A DNA stretch of 64,000 bases from CAWDVB01 sp963824105. GTDB taxonomy: Bacteria > Actinomycetota > Actinomycetes > Propionibacteriales > Nocardioidaceae. The stretch covers positions 310,001 to 374,000 of the forward strand of contig CAWGNN010000006.1 of assembly GCA_963824105.1 (NCBI GenBank). The letters run 5' to 3'. The notes under the pieces are model-generated. The model saw only the letters and a program-made list of their open reading frames with translations, was not told the DNA's origin and did no database searches. Positions 48,629-56,390 of the stretch are shown here, piece after piece. Every line of letters starts with the position of its first letter. Within the stretch, counting starts at the first letter, position 1. A program made the position numbers and the translations under genes.

Positions 48629-50320
48629 GTGAGCGCATCCCAGATCCCACGCGTCGTGGACGCCCTGTGCAACCGGTTCGTCGACGACTACGCGACCCTC
48701 GACCCGCTCGCGGCCACCGAGATCGGCATCGCCGGCCACGAGCACGAGCTGCCCGACTTATCCCCAGACGGGTTCGCCGCGCGACGTGACCTGCTCGCGT
48801 CGGCCCGGACCGCCGTCGAGGCAGCCATCCCGGTCGATGACCGGGAGGCCGTGGCCAAGGCTGCCTTCCTCGAGCGGGTGGGCCTCGACGTGGAGCGGCA
48901 CGACGCGCACCTCCCGCAGTCCGAGGTGTCGGTGATCTCCAGCGGTCTGCACGCCGTCCGCAGCGCCTTCGACCTGATGGACACCAGCTCCGAGGGGGGC
49001 TGGTCCGACATCGCCTCCCGACTGGGACAGGTGCCGATCGCGCTGGGCCAGCTCGCCACCACCCTGCGAGAAGAGGCCGACCGAGGCAATGTGGCCGCGA
49101 CCCGACAGCTGACCGAGGTGGCGAAACAGACCCGCTCATGGAGCGGGGCGACCGGCTCCGGACCGGGAGTCTTCGCCGACCTCGTGGCCAAGCACTCAGG
49201 AGGCGGAGCTCTCTCCGCGACTCTGACCGAGAACGCCGCCGCCGCGAGCCGGGCGGTCGCGGAGTTCGGCGAGTTCCTCGAGAACGAGCTCGCCCCTCGG
49301 GGATCCGAGACCGAGGCCGTGGGCCGGGAGCGCTACCAGCTGGAGAGCCGCTACTTCCTCGGCGCGACCGTCGACTTGGAGGAGACCTACCTCTGGGGCA
49401 TCACCGAGCTCAAGCGACTTGTCGACGCGATGGAGGAGACCGCGCAGCGCGTCGTCCCCGGCGGGAGCATCGCCGACGCGGTGGCCGCGCTCGATGCGGA
49501 CCCGGACCGGACCTTCGGCGACAAGGAGACCTTCCGCGAATGGATGCAGGGCCTGGCCGACCGGACCATCGCGGAGATGGCGGACACGCACTTCGACATC
49601 CCCGAGCCGATCCGTCGGATCGAAGCGTGCATCGCGCCCACCGACGACGGCGGCATCTACTACACCGGGCCCAGTGAGGACTTCTCCCGTCCCGGTCGGA
49701 TGTGGTGGTCGGTCCCGCCGGGGATGACGACGTTCTCCACCTGGCGCGAGACGACGACGGTCTACCACGAGGGAGTGCCGGGGCATCACCTCCAGGTCGC
49801 GCAGACCAAGTACCGCCGTGACCTGCTCAATCGGTGGCAGCGCGACATGGCCTGGGTCTCGGGCAGCGACGAGGGCTGGGCGCTGTATGCCGAGCGGCTG
49901 ATGGACGACCTCGGCTACCTCGCCGACCCGGGCGACAAGCTCGGCATGCTCAGCGGCCAGGCCCTGCGGGCCGGCAGGGTCGTCGTCGACATCGGCTTCC
50001 ATCTCGGGCTGAGAGTGCCCGAGGACAACCCGTTCGGCTACCGCCCCGGTGAGACGTGGAACGCCGACATGGTCTACGAGTTCATGCGGAAGTACACCCT
50101 CGAAGACGACGCGATGCTCCACTTCGAGGTCAAGCGCTACCGCGGCTGGCCGGGCCAGGCTCCGTCCTACAAGGTCGGCGAGCGGATGTGGCTGCAGGCC
50201 CGCGAGGACGCCAAGCGACGCCAGGGCGCGGCGTTCGACCTCAGGGAGTTCCACTCCGCGGCCCTCAACCTCGGCAGCATCGGGCTCGACCCGCTGACCG
50301 CCGAGCTTGCCAAGCTCTGA
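48629..50320 (+). CDS. DUF885 family putative metallopeptidase
   Basis: 563 residues from a GTG. The central region has TTVYHEGVPGHHLQVAQTKY, in which HEGVPGHH gives an H-E-x3-H-H zinc-binding helix, and SDEGWALYAERLMDDLGYLA supplies the downstream glutamate. This is the standard DUF885 pattern. The C-terminal part contains RKYTLEDDAMLHFEVKRYRG and QAPSYKVGERMWLQAREDAK. DUF885 proteins resemble M2/M3-type gluzincin peptidases, though most have no known substrate. No signal peptide is visible, so it is probably cytoplasmic. Its stop overlaps the maf ATG (TGATG). Confidence 0.9.
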   Translation: MSASQIPRVVDALCNRFVDDYATLDPLAATEIGIAGHEHELPDLSPDGFAARRDLLASARTAVEAAIPVDDREAVAKAAFLERVGLDVERHDAHLPQSEVSVISSGLHAVRSAFDLMDTSSEGGWSDIASRLGQVPIALGQLATTLREEADRGNVAATRQLTEVAKQTRSWSGATGSGPGVFADLVAKHSGGGALSATLTENAAAASRAVAEFGEFLENELAPRGSETEAVGRERYQLESRYFLGATVDLEETYLWGITELKRLVDAMEETAQRVVPGGSIADAVAALDADPDRTFGDKETFREWMQGLADRTIAEMADTHFDIPEPIRRIEACIAPTDDGGIYYTGPSEDFSRPGRMWWSVPPGMTTFSTWRETTTVYHEGVPGHHLQVAQTKYRRDLLNRWQRDMAWVSGSDEGWALYAERLMDDLGYLADPGDKLGMLSGQALRAGRVVVDIGFHLGLRVPEDNPFGYRPGETWNADMVYEFMRKYTLEDDAMLHFEVKRYRGWPGQAPSYKVGERMWLQAREDAKRRQGAAFDLREFHSAALNLGSIGLDPLTAELAKL

Positions 50321-50910
50321 TGGTCCGGATCATCCTCGCCTCGGCGTCGCCGGCCCGGTTGGCGACGCTGCGCGCGGCGGGGCTCGACCCGTCGGTCGAG
50401 GTGTCCGGCGTGGACGAGTCGACGGTGAGCCACTCCGACCCACGGGACCTGTCGGTGGAGCTGGCCCGGCTCAAGGCACGGACGGTTGCGGCCAACCACC
50501 GCGACGGGTTCGTGATCGGCTGCGACTCGGTCCTGGAGTTCGACGGCCAGATCCACGGCAAGCCCGCGGACGCCGAGGAGGCGATCAGCCGCTGGCGATC
50601 CATGCGCGGCAGCAGCGGCGTGCTGCACACCGGACACTGCGTCATCGACGCGAGCAACGGTCAGGAGATCGCCCGGGCGGCCGACACCGTCGTCCACTTC
50701 GCCGGTCTCGACGATGAGGAGATCGCGGCGTACGTCGCGACGGGAGAGCCGCTCAACGTCGCCGGCGCCTTCACCATCGACGGGCTCGGCGGCGCCTACG
50801 TCACCGGCATCGAGGGCGACCCGCACACCGTCGTCGGGATCTCACTTCCCTTGCTGCGCGAGCTCTTCAGCGACCTCGGGGTCGCCTGGCACACGCTCTG
50901 GGTCCGGTGA
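50320..50910 (+). CDS. maf: Maf-family nucleoside triphosphate pyrophosphatase
   Basis: 196 residues from the ATG at 50320, which shares a base with the DUF885 stop. The N-terminal ILASASPARLATLRAAGLDP is the Maf nucleotide-binding loop. FVIGCDSVLEFDGQIHGKPA holds the catalytic aspartate, RWRSMRGSSGVLHTGHCVID follows, and the C-terminal GAFTIDGLGGAYVTGIEGDP, HTVVGISLPLL is complete. Maf hydrolyses non-canonical or canonical NTPs to NMPs and affects septation in some bacteria. It lies in the accD5-accE5-maf-accA3 order known from mycobacteria (Rv3282), although DUF4190 and DUF885 interrupt here. Confidence 0.93.
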   Translation: MVRIILASASPARLATLRAAGLDPSVEVSGVDESTVSHSDPRDLSVELARLKARTVAANHRDGFVIGCDSVLEFDGQIHGKPADAEEAISRWRSMRGSSGVLHTGHCVIDASNGQEIARAADTVVHFAGLDDEEIAAYVATGEPLNVAGAFTIDGLGGAYVTGIEGDPHTVVGISLPLLRELFSDLGVAWHTLWVR

Positions 50911-50963
50911 CCGAGCACATCTGACGACCAGCGCACCTCAAGGCTCGGAGGGCGAGCCGCCGG

Positions 50964-52151
50964 CTACTCCACCGGGAGGCCGAGGCCGCGCGCGATCAGC
51001 ATCCGCTGGACCTCGGAGGTGCCCTCGCCGATCTCGAGGATCTTGGCGTCGCGGTAGAAGCGGGCGACGGCGTACTCCTCCATGAAGCCGTAGCCGCCGA
51101 AGACCTGGGTGGCGATCCGGGTCGCTGTCACCGCGGACTCGCTGGCGTAGAGCTTGGCGACCGCTGCGGCCTGCTTGAACTCCTTGACCGGCGCTCCCGC
51201 GTCCCGCATGGCGGCAGCCCGGTAGGTCAGCATCCGCGAGGCCTGCAGCATCACCTCGAGGTCGGCGATCTGGAAGGCCACGCCCTGCTTGGTGCCGATC
51301 GGGACGCCGAAGGTCTCCCGCTCTCCGGCGTACTGCACTGACAGGTCCAACATCGCCTGGATGCAGCCGACCGCCAGTGCGGCTATCGCGACCCGGCCGT
51401 CGTCGAGGGTGGCGAGGAACTGCGCGTAGCCGCGGCCCCGCTCGCCGAGCAGATTCCCGGCAGGGACGCGTGCGTCGGCGAAGGTCAGCGGGTGGGTGTC
51501 GGAGATGTGCCAGCCGAGCTTGTCGTAGGCCGGCTCCGCGATGAACCCCTCGGTCCCGGCCGGCACGATGATCGAGCTGATCTCGGCCTTGCCGTCCTCG
51601 CGGGTGCCGGTCCGCGCGGTGACCGTCACGACCGAGGTGATCGTGGAGCCGGAGTTGGTGATGAACTGCTTGGAGCCGTTGACGACCCACTCATCGCCAT
51701 CGAGCTCGGCGCGAGTCTTGGTCGCTCCCGCGTCGGAGCCGGAGCCCGGCTCGGTCAGGCCGAAGCCGGCGAGCGCACGGCCGGCGACCAGATCCGGGAG
51801 CCACTTGTCCTTCTGCTCGTCGCTGCCGTAGGTGAGGATCGGGTTGATCCCCAGACCGACGCCGGCCTCCAGGGTGATACCCATCGACTGGTCGACCCGG
51901 CCGAGCTCCTCGATCGCGATGCAGAGGCTGGTGAAGTCACCCCCGGCGCCGCCGTACTCCTCCGGGGCAGTCAGCCCGAAGAGGCCCAGCTCGCCCATCT
52001 GGCGCACGACCTCGACCGGGAAGTGATGCTTGCGGTCCCACTCAGCGACATGGGGAGCGATCTCGGCCTCGGCGAACGACCGGACGACGCGCCGGAAGTC
52101 CTCGTGCTCGGGGCTCAGCGAGAAAGGGGTGGACGTGTGGGACGCGGCCAT
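50964..52151 (-). CDS. acyl-CoA dehydrogenase
   Basis: About 395 residues from the ATG at 52151 (preceded by GGATCACC). Landmarks: APEEYGGAGGDFTSLCIAIE, FGLTEPGSGSDAGATKTRAE, WVVNGSKQFITNSGSTITSV, RETFGVPIGTKQGVAFQIAD and QVFGGYGFMEEYAVARFYRD. The C-terminal IGEGTSEVQRMLIARGLGL contains the catalytic glutamate. It is divergent from a MerR regulator, with a perfect inverted repeat between them. The acyl substrate is unknown; similar MerR/dehydrogenase pairs occur in leucine and branched-chain catabolism (family knowledge), making a branched short-chain substrate plausible. Confidence 0.92.
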   Translation of the reverse strand: MAASHTSTPFSLSPEHEDFRRVVRSFAEAEIAPHVAEWDRKHHFPVEVVRQMGELGLFGLTAPEEYGGAGGDFTSLCIAIEELGRVDQSMGITLEAGVGLGINPILTYGSDEQKDKWLPDLVAGRALAGFGLTEPGSGSDAGATKTRAELDGDEWVVNGSKQFITNSGSTITSVVTVTARTGTREDGKAEISSIIVPAGTEGFIAEPAYDKLGWHISDTHPLTFADARVPAGNLLGERGRGYAQFLATLDDGRVAIAALAVGCIQAMLDLSVQYAGERETFGVPIGTKQGVAFQIADLEVMLQASRMLTYRAAAMRDAGAPVKEFKQAAAVAKLYASESAVTATRIATQVFGGYGFMEEYAVARFYRDAKILEIGEGTSEVQRMLIARGLGLPVE

Positions 52152-52194
52152 GGTGATCCTCCGGTGGCAGACGGAACGCCTCCAGTCTCCTAGG

Positions 52195-52210
52195 CTTACG
52201 TCAACGTAAG
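52195..52210. promoter_or_regulatory. MerR-type operator between divergent genes
   Basis: CTTACGT (52195-52201), CA, ACGTAAG (52204-52210) is a perfect 7-2-7 inverted repeat in the 91-bp gap between the acyl-CoA dehydrogenase and the merR-like gene. It lies 33 bp upstream of the merR start and 44 bp upstream of the dehydrogenase start, so one dimer could control both promoters. The TTACGT-N2-ACGTAA form is characteristic of MerR dimer sites. Confidence 0.75.
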
Positions 52211-52242
52211 GCAAGACGATCAGCCCCGGTGAAGGAGGACCG

Positions 52243-52674
52243 ATGCCCGAGCGGCCACAGCAGACCGAGCGGCCCTGGACCATCCGGCGGACCGCCGATC
52301 ACTTCGGTCTGACGTTGCGCACGCTGCGCCACTGGGAGGAGCACTCCCTCCTGGACCCCGAGTGGATCGGGGACCAGCGCCGGTACGGGACGCGTGAGCG
52401 GACCCGGATCGAGCTGATCCTGCGCGGCAAGCGGCTCGGCTTCTCACTGGAGAAGATCGCGGTGATCGTGAACATGTACGACGAGCCGCCCGGTGAGGTC
52501 GGCCAGCTGCGCTACCTCATCGAGCAGTGCGACGTCCGCCGCGAGGAGCTGCACCAGCGGCAGCGCGATATCGAGGCCACCCTCGCCGAGCTCGACCAGG
52601 TCGAGGAGCGCTGCCACACCGAGCTGGCCCGACTCCCGGATGCTCACCACTCACCTCCATACTCATCTCGATGA
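52243..52674 (+). CDS. MerR-family regulator
   Basis: 143 residues. The helix-turn-helix is WTIRRTADHFGLTLRTLRHW, EEHSLLDPEWIGDQRRYG; TRERTRIELILRGKRLGFSL follows, then a long coiled-coil dimer helix (QLRYLIEQCDVRREELHQRQ, RDIEATLAELDQVEERCHTE). No metal-binding cysteines are present at the C-terminus (only one within DVR and one in HTE), so it is not a metal sensor and more likely senses a CoA metabolite. It is divergent from the acyl-CoA dehydrogenase and probably represses both. Its stop overlaps the GNAT gene start (ATGA). Confidence 0.9.
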   Translation: MPERPQQTERPWTIRRTADHFGLTLRTLRHWEEHSLLDPEWIGDQRRYGTRERTRIELILRGKRLGFSLEKIAVIVNMYDEPPGEVGQLRYLIEQCDVRREELHQRQRDIEATLAELDQVEERCHTELARLPDAHHSPPYSSR

Positions 52675-53099
52675 GGCGGCTTCACGAGGGCTACGAGCTC
52701 GACGACGACCCGAGGCGGGTGGACGTCGATGCGGTGTGGGCGTTCCTCGCCGCCGAGGCGTACTGGGCGCGGTGGCGCCGCCGCGAGGACGTGGCGGCCC
52801 AGATCGCCGCCGCCTGGCGGGTCGTCGGCGTCTACGCGGCCGATGGGAGCCAGGTCGGTTTCGCCCGAGCATTCTCCGACGGAGTCAGCCTGGCCTACCT
52901 CGCCGACGTCTATGTGCTCGACGCCCATCGAGGCCACGGCCTCGGCCACGCACTGGTCAGCGCGATGGTCGACGAGGGGCCCGGGGCGACGTTCCGCTGG
53001 CTGCTGCACACCGCCGACGCGCACGGCCTCTACACCGCGCACGGCTTCGGTCCGGCCGACGACACCGTGATGGAGCGCCCACGGCCCGCGGACGCCTGA
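52671..53099 (+). CDS. GNAT-family N-acetyltransferase
   Basis: 142 residues from the ATG at 52671, coupled to merR. The GNAT core is seen as VVGVYAADGSQVGFARAFSD (strands 2-3), LAYLADVYVLDAHRGHGLGH (acetyl-CoA pyrophosphate loop R-G-H-G-L-G) and ALVSAMVDEGPGATFRWLLH, then YTAHGFGPA, the usual terminal motif. Acceptor is unknown. An upstream reading in the same frame overlaps merR and has no ribosome-binding site, so it is not used. Co-transcription with a regulator of acyl-CoA metabolism does not identify its substrate. Confidence 0.88.
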   Translation: MRRLHEGYELDDDPRRVDVDAVWAFLAAEAYWARWRRREDVAAQIAAAWRVVGVYAADGSQVGFARAFSDGVSLAYLADVYVLDAHRGHGLGHALVSAMVDEGPGATFRWLLHTADAHGLYTAHGFGPADDTVMERPRPADA

Positions 53100-53111
53100 G
53101 CGCCGCCGTGC

Positions 53112-53543
53112 TCAGCTCGCGGCCTGCTTGACCAGGGCCGCGATCTGCTTCTCGGCCGCATCGCTGAGCTCGGTGATGGCGTACGAGCTCGGCCACATCA
53201 CCCCGTCGTCGAGGTTCGCCTTGTCGCTGAACCCGAGGGTGGCATACCGGGCCTTGAACTTGTCGCGGTCCTGGAAGAAGCAGACGACGTTGCCGTTCTT
53301 GGAGTAGGCGGGCATTCCGTACCAGAGCCTGGGCACAAGAGTGGGCGCCACCGAGGCGACCAGCTCGTGCAGCCAGGCGGCGATCGAGCGGTCCGGCTCG
53401 GAGAATCGGTCGATCTTCGCCCGGACCTCGGCTTCGACCTCAGCAGGGGTGAGCTTCTTCTTCGCCGGCCTACGTTCAGCGGCCGTCTCCTTCATCGCGG
53501 CACGCTCCTCAGCGGTGAACCCGCTGCCCGACGTGTCGGCCAT
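53112..53543 (-). CDS. DUF1801 domain protein
   Basis: 143 residues from the ATG at 53543, which has a strong GAAGGAGG site 6 bp upstream. The first 50 residues are charged (TAEERAAMKETAAERRPAKK). The DUF1801 fold then appears: DRSIAAWLHELVASVAPTLV, PRLWYGMPAYSKNGNVVCFF, QDRDKFKARYATLGFSDKAN, MWPSSYAITELSDAAEKQIA. DUF1801 proteins resemble small iron-chaperone/frataxin-like folds, but function is not established. A second DUF1801 gene lies at 61966. It is convergent with the GNAT gene, 12 bp apart. Confidence 0.88.
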   Translation of the reverse strand: MADTSGSGFTAEERAAMKETAAERRPAKKKLTPAEVEAEVRAKIDRFSEPDRSIAAWLHELVASVAPTLVPRLWYGMPAYSKNGNVVCFFQDRDKFKARYATLGFSDKANLDDGVMWPSSYAITELSDAAEKQIAALVKQAAS

Positions 53544-53731
53544 GGCGCCTCCTTCGGGTGCCGTCTCGGCGAACGCGAGACCCACCCATGCTAGGCGGGC
53601 CTGTTCAGCCGCCTCCGTGATCGCTACGCTCCGAACCACTTGCGGCGAGAAGGGCTCGCACCCTCCCGGACCAACCGCGCCAGCTCCATTCGAAACCCAT
53701 CGCCATGAACCCGATCCGAAAGAGGAGCCCG

Positions 53732-54439
53732 ATGAGCGCGAGCCCCAACGAGGTCACCGACACCCGCGACATGAACATGGTCCACCGCGCCTTCCGGCGC
53801 GAGTTCCGACTCGCCCCTGGCCTGGTCCGCGGGGTCACCCCGGGCGACCATGCACGTACCGACGTCATCGCCCGGCATCTCGACCTCATGACCGACATGC
53901 TCTACCACCACCATCACGCCGAGGACGAGATCTTGTGGCCGATGCTTCACGAGCGCGTGCCGGACGACATCCAGCCCATCGTGTCCTTGATGGAGGAGCA
54001 CCACCACCGCATCCATGCCGCGAACGACAGCACCATCGGCCTGCTGGCCCAGTGGCGCAACGGCGCTCCGAAGGAGCTCGGTGAACAGCTCGCCGCGGCC
54101 CTCGAAGAGGTCGACGCGGCCCTCGACGAGCACCTGGCCGCGGAGGAGGACCAGCTCCTGCCCATCGCCGCGAAGAACATGTCTGCCGCGGAGTGGAACC
54201 ACCTCGGCGAGGCAGCCATGGCCAGCATCCCGCAGAAGCAGATGCCGCTGGCTTTCGGGATGATCCAGTACGAGGGGGACCCGGAGGTGATGCGGGAGAT
54301 GCTCTCCCACGCCCCGTTCATGGCGCGACTGATCGTGCCGTTCGTGGCCCCCCGCGCGTTCAAGAAGTACGCCACCAAGGTCTACGGCACCCCCAGCCCC
54401 ACCCGTTGCGGCGTCCGCGGGGACCAGAACGGCGCCTGA
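53732..54439 (+). CDS. hemerythrin-like (HHE) domain protein
   Basis: About 235 residues from the ATG at 53732, preceded by AGAGGAG; a weaker ATG at 53705 would add nine residues. Histidines expected of a diiron four-helix bundle are present: DHARTDVIARHLDLMTDMLY, HHHHAEDEILWPML, IVSLMEEHHHRIHAANDSTI and DAALDEHLAAEEDQLLPIAA. The last about 80 residues are an additional helical region of unknown role. Such proteins bind oxygen, nitric oxide or peroxides or sense iron; which of these applies cannot be told. The 188 bp upstream hold no gene. Confidence 0.88.
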   Translation: MSASPNEVTDTRDMNMVHRAFRREFRLAPGLVRGVTPGDHARTDVIARHLDLMTDMLYHHHHAEDEILWPMLHERVPDDIQPIVSLMEEHHHRIHAANDSTIGLLAQWRNGAPKELGEQLAAALEEVDAALDEHLAAEEDQLLPIAAKNMSAAEWNHLGEAAMASIPQKQMPLAFGMIQYEGDPEVMREMLSHAPFMARLIVPFVAPRAFKKYATKVYGTPSPTRCGVRGDQNGA

Positions 54440-54461
54440 CCGCGGTGGTTCAATCATCGGT

Positions 54462-55424
54462 ATGAGACATGCCGTCACCGGGGCCACCGGGTTCCTGGGC
54501 GGGGAGATCGCCCGCCAGCTGCGCGAGGAGGGCCACGACGTCGTGGCGCTCGTCCGTACTCCTACCAAGGCTGCGGCCCTGACCGAGCTCGGGGTGGAGC
54601 TCGTCCCCGGCGACCTCGAGGATGCCGCAGCGCTCGACCGGCTCTGCACCGCTGTCGACGGCGTCTTCCACGCCGCCGCCTGGTACAAGGTCGGCGTACC
54701 CAACGCCGATGAGATCGCCGAGCGTGCCAACGTCCAGGGCACCCGCAACGTGCTGGAAGCCGCGCGACGCAACGGCGTCCCGCGCTTGGCCTACACCAGC
54801 ACCCTGGCGATCAACTCAGATACCCAGGGCCTCGTTCGCGACGAGGACTACCGCCACGAGGGCCCTCACCTCACGCCCTACGACCGCACCAAGGCCGCCG
54901 CTCACCGGATCGTCGAAGAGTACGCCGAACAGGGCCTCGACGTGGTGATCGCGATGCCCGGGGTGATCTACGGGCCCGGAGACACCTCGACCACCGGCGA
55001 CATCATCGCCCAGGTCGTCGCCGGGAGGCGGCCTCCTCTTCCCGAGGGCGTCCCGCTGTGCTGGGCCCACGTCGGTGACGTGGCACGCGGACACCTCCAG
55101 GCGATGGAGAAGGGGCGGTCGGGCCGCTCCTACATGCTGGCCGGACCGCAGGCGACCATCGGCGAGGCGGCGCGGCTGGCCGCCAGGATCGCCGGCACCA
55201 AGGGCCCGATCGTCCTGCCGAACGGCATGATCCGATCCGCTGCCGCGCTGATGGGGATCATCGAGAAGGTCGTTCCGCCCCTGACTGGATACAACGCCGA
55301 GACCATGCGGGCGGCCCTCGCCTCCTACCTCGGCTCACCCGCCCGCGCCCAGCAGGAGCTGGGCTGGACCGCGCGTTCCCTTGAGGAAGGGATGACCGAG
55401 ACGGTGGCAGCGCTGAAGGCGTGA
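54462..55424 (+). CDS. NAD(P)-dependent epimerase/dehydratase (extended SDR, dihydroflavonol-reductase-like)
   Basis: 320 residues. The Rossmann start is MRHAVTGATGFLGGEIARQL, followed by VVALVRTPTKAAALTELGVE and GDLEDAAALDRLCTAVDGVF. The active site is LTPYDRTKAAAHRIVEEYAE (Tyr and Lys of the Y-x3-K motif), with YTSTLAINSD supplying the serine. GVIYGPGDTSTTGDIIAQVV is the substrate-side loop. The group resembles dihydroflavonol 4-reductase and related ketone reductases, whose bacterial substrates are usually unknown. It stands 22 bp after the hemerythrin gene. Confidence 0.88.
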   Translation: MRHAVTGATGFLGGEIARQLREEGHDVVALVRTPTKAAALTELGVELVPGDLEDAAALDRLCTAVDGVFHAAAWYKVGVPNADEIAERANVQGTRNVLEAARRNGVPRLAYTSTLAINSDTQGLVRDEDYRHEGPHLTPYDRTKAAAHRIVEEYAEQGLDVVIAMPGVIYGPGDTSTTGDIIAQVVAGRRPPLPEGVPLCWAHVGDVARGHLQAMEKGRSGRSYMLAGPQATIGEAARLAARIAGTKGPIVLPNGMIRSAAALMGIIEKVVPPLTGYNAETMRAALASYLGSPARAQQELGWTARSLEEGMTETVAALKA

Positions 55425-55439
55425 CCGAACAGGACTAGC

Positions 55440-56390
55440 GTGACTGGCATGGGCACAGCCATTGCCATCCGGGACCTGGTGAAGACCTTCGGCGCCACCC
55501 GCGCGCTCGACGGTCTGGACCTGGAGGTCCACAGCGGAGAGGTGCACGGCTTCCTCGGCCCGAACGGCTCCGGCAAGTCGACGACGCTGCGGATCCTGCT
55601 CGGCCTGATGAAGGCCGACTCGGGCTCGGTGAGCTTGCTGGGTGAAGATCCGTGGGAGCGCGCCACCGAGCTCCACACGCGCTTGGCATACGTGCCCGGC
55701 GACGTGAACCTCTGGCCGCAGCTGACCGGCGGCGAGGCGATCGACCTGCTCGGCCGGCTCCGCGGGGGAATCGACCCCGACCGACGCAACCGGCTCCTGG
55801 AGCGGTTCGACCTCGACCCGACCAAGAAGGGCCGCGCCTACTCCAAGGGCAACCGGCAGAAGGTGGCGCTGGTCGCGGCTCTCGCCAGCGACGTGGAGCT
55901 GCTCATCCTCGACGAGCCGACCGTCGGCCTCGATCCGCTGATGGAGGAGATCTTCCGCAACTGCATCGACGAGGAGCGGGACCGGGGCCGCACCGTGCTG
56001 CTGTCCAGCCACATCCTGGCCGAGGTCGAGGCGCTCTGCGACCGGGTGAGCATCATCCGGATGGGCAAGACCGTCGAGTCCGGGAGCCTGAAGGAGCTTC
56101 GCCACCTCACCGAGACATCGGTCGACGTGACGCTCACCAGACCACTGCCATCCCTCGACGGGCTCGATGACATCAAGGACCTCGAGGTCGACGGCAACCG
56201 GGTCCGCTGCCTGGTTCCCACCCAGGACCTGGGCCGCTTCCTCTCGGTGGTCGGGCAGGCCGGGATCGAGAGCCTGACCAGCCAGCCGCCGACGCTGGAG
56301 CAGCTCTTCCTCCGCCACTACGACGGGTTCACCAAGGAGGAGACCCAGGCCAGGCGGTCCAGCGCACCGGTGGACGGAGGCGCGTCGTGA
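55440..56390 (+). CDS. ABC transporter ATPase (antibiotic/drug exporter type)
   Basis: 316 residues from the GTG at 55440 (AGGA 5 bp upstream); an ATG at 55449 is the alternative. Walker A is GFLGPNGSGKSTTLRILLGL, the signature is the AYSKGNRQKVALVAALASD variant, and Walker B is LLILDEPTVGLDPLMEEIF, followed by VLLSSHILAEVEALCDRVSI. The C-terminal about 80 residues resemble the regulatory region of the DrrA/CcmA group. The variant signature S-K-G-N-R-Q-K is common in polyketide or tetronasin-type resistance exporters. The permease starts 4 bp before its stop (GTGA). Confidence 0.9.
   Translation: MTGMGTAIAIRDLVKTFGATRALDGLDLEVHSGEVHGFLGPNGSGKSTTLRILLGLMKADSGSVSLLGEDPWERATELHTRLAYVPGDVNLWPQLTGGEAIDLLGRLRGGIDPDRRNRLLERFDLDPTKKGRAYSKGNRQKVALVAALASDVELLILDEPTVGLDPLMEEIFRNCIDEERDRGRTVLLSSHILAEVEALCDRVSIIRMGKTVESGSLKELRHLTETSVDVTLTRPLPSLDGLDDIKDLEVDGNRVRCLVPTQDLGRFLSVVGQAGIESLTSQPPTLEQLFLRHYDGFTKEETQARRSSAPVDGGAS

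Noticed and set aside
53640..53700. Possible tRNA relic (GGGTGCGAGCCC with a short stem) upstream of the hemerythrin gene
   Set aside because: The T-loop lacks the invariant second T and no matching 5' acceptor half or anticodon arm is found nearby.
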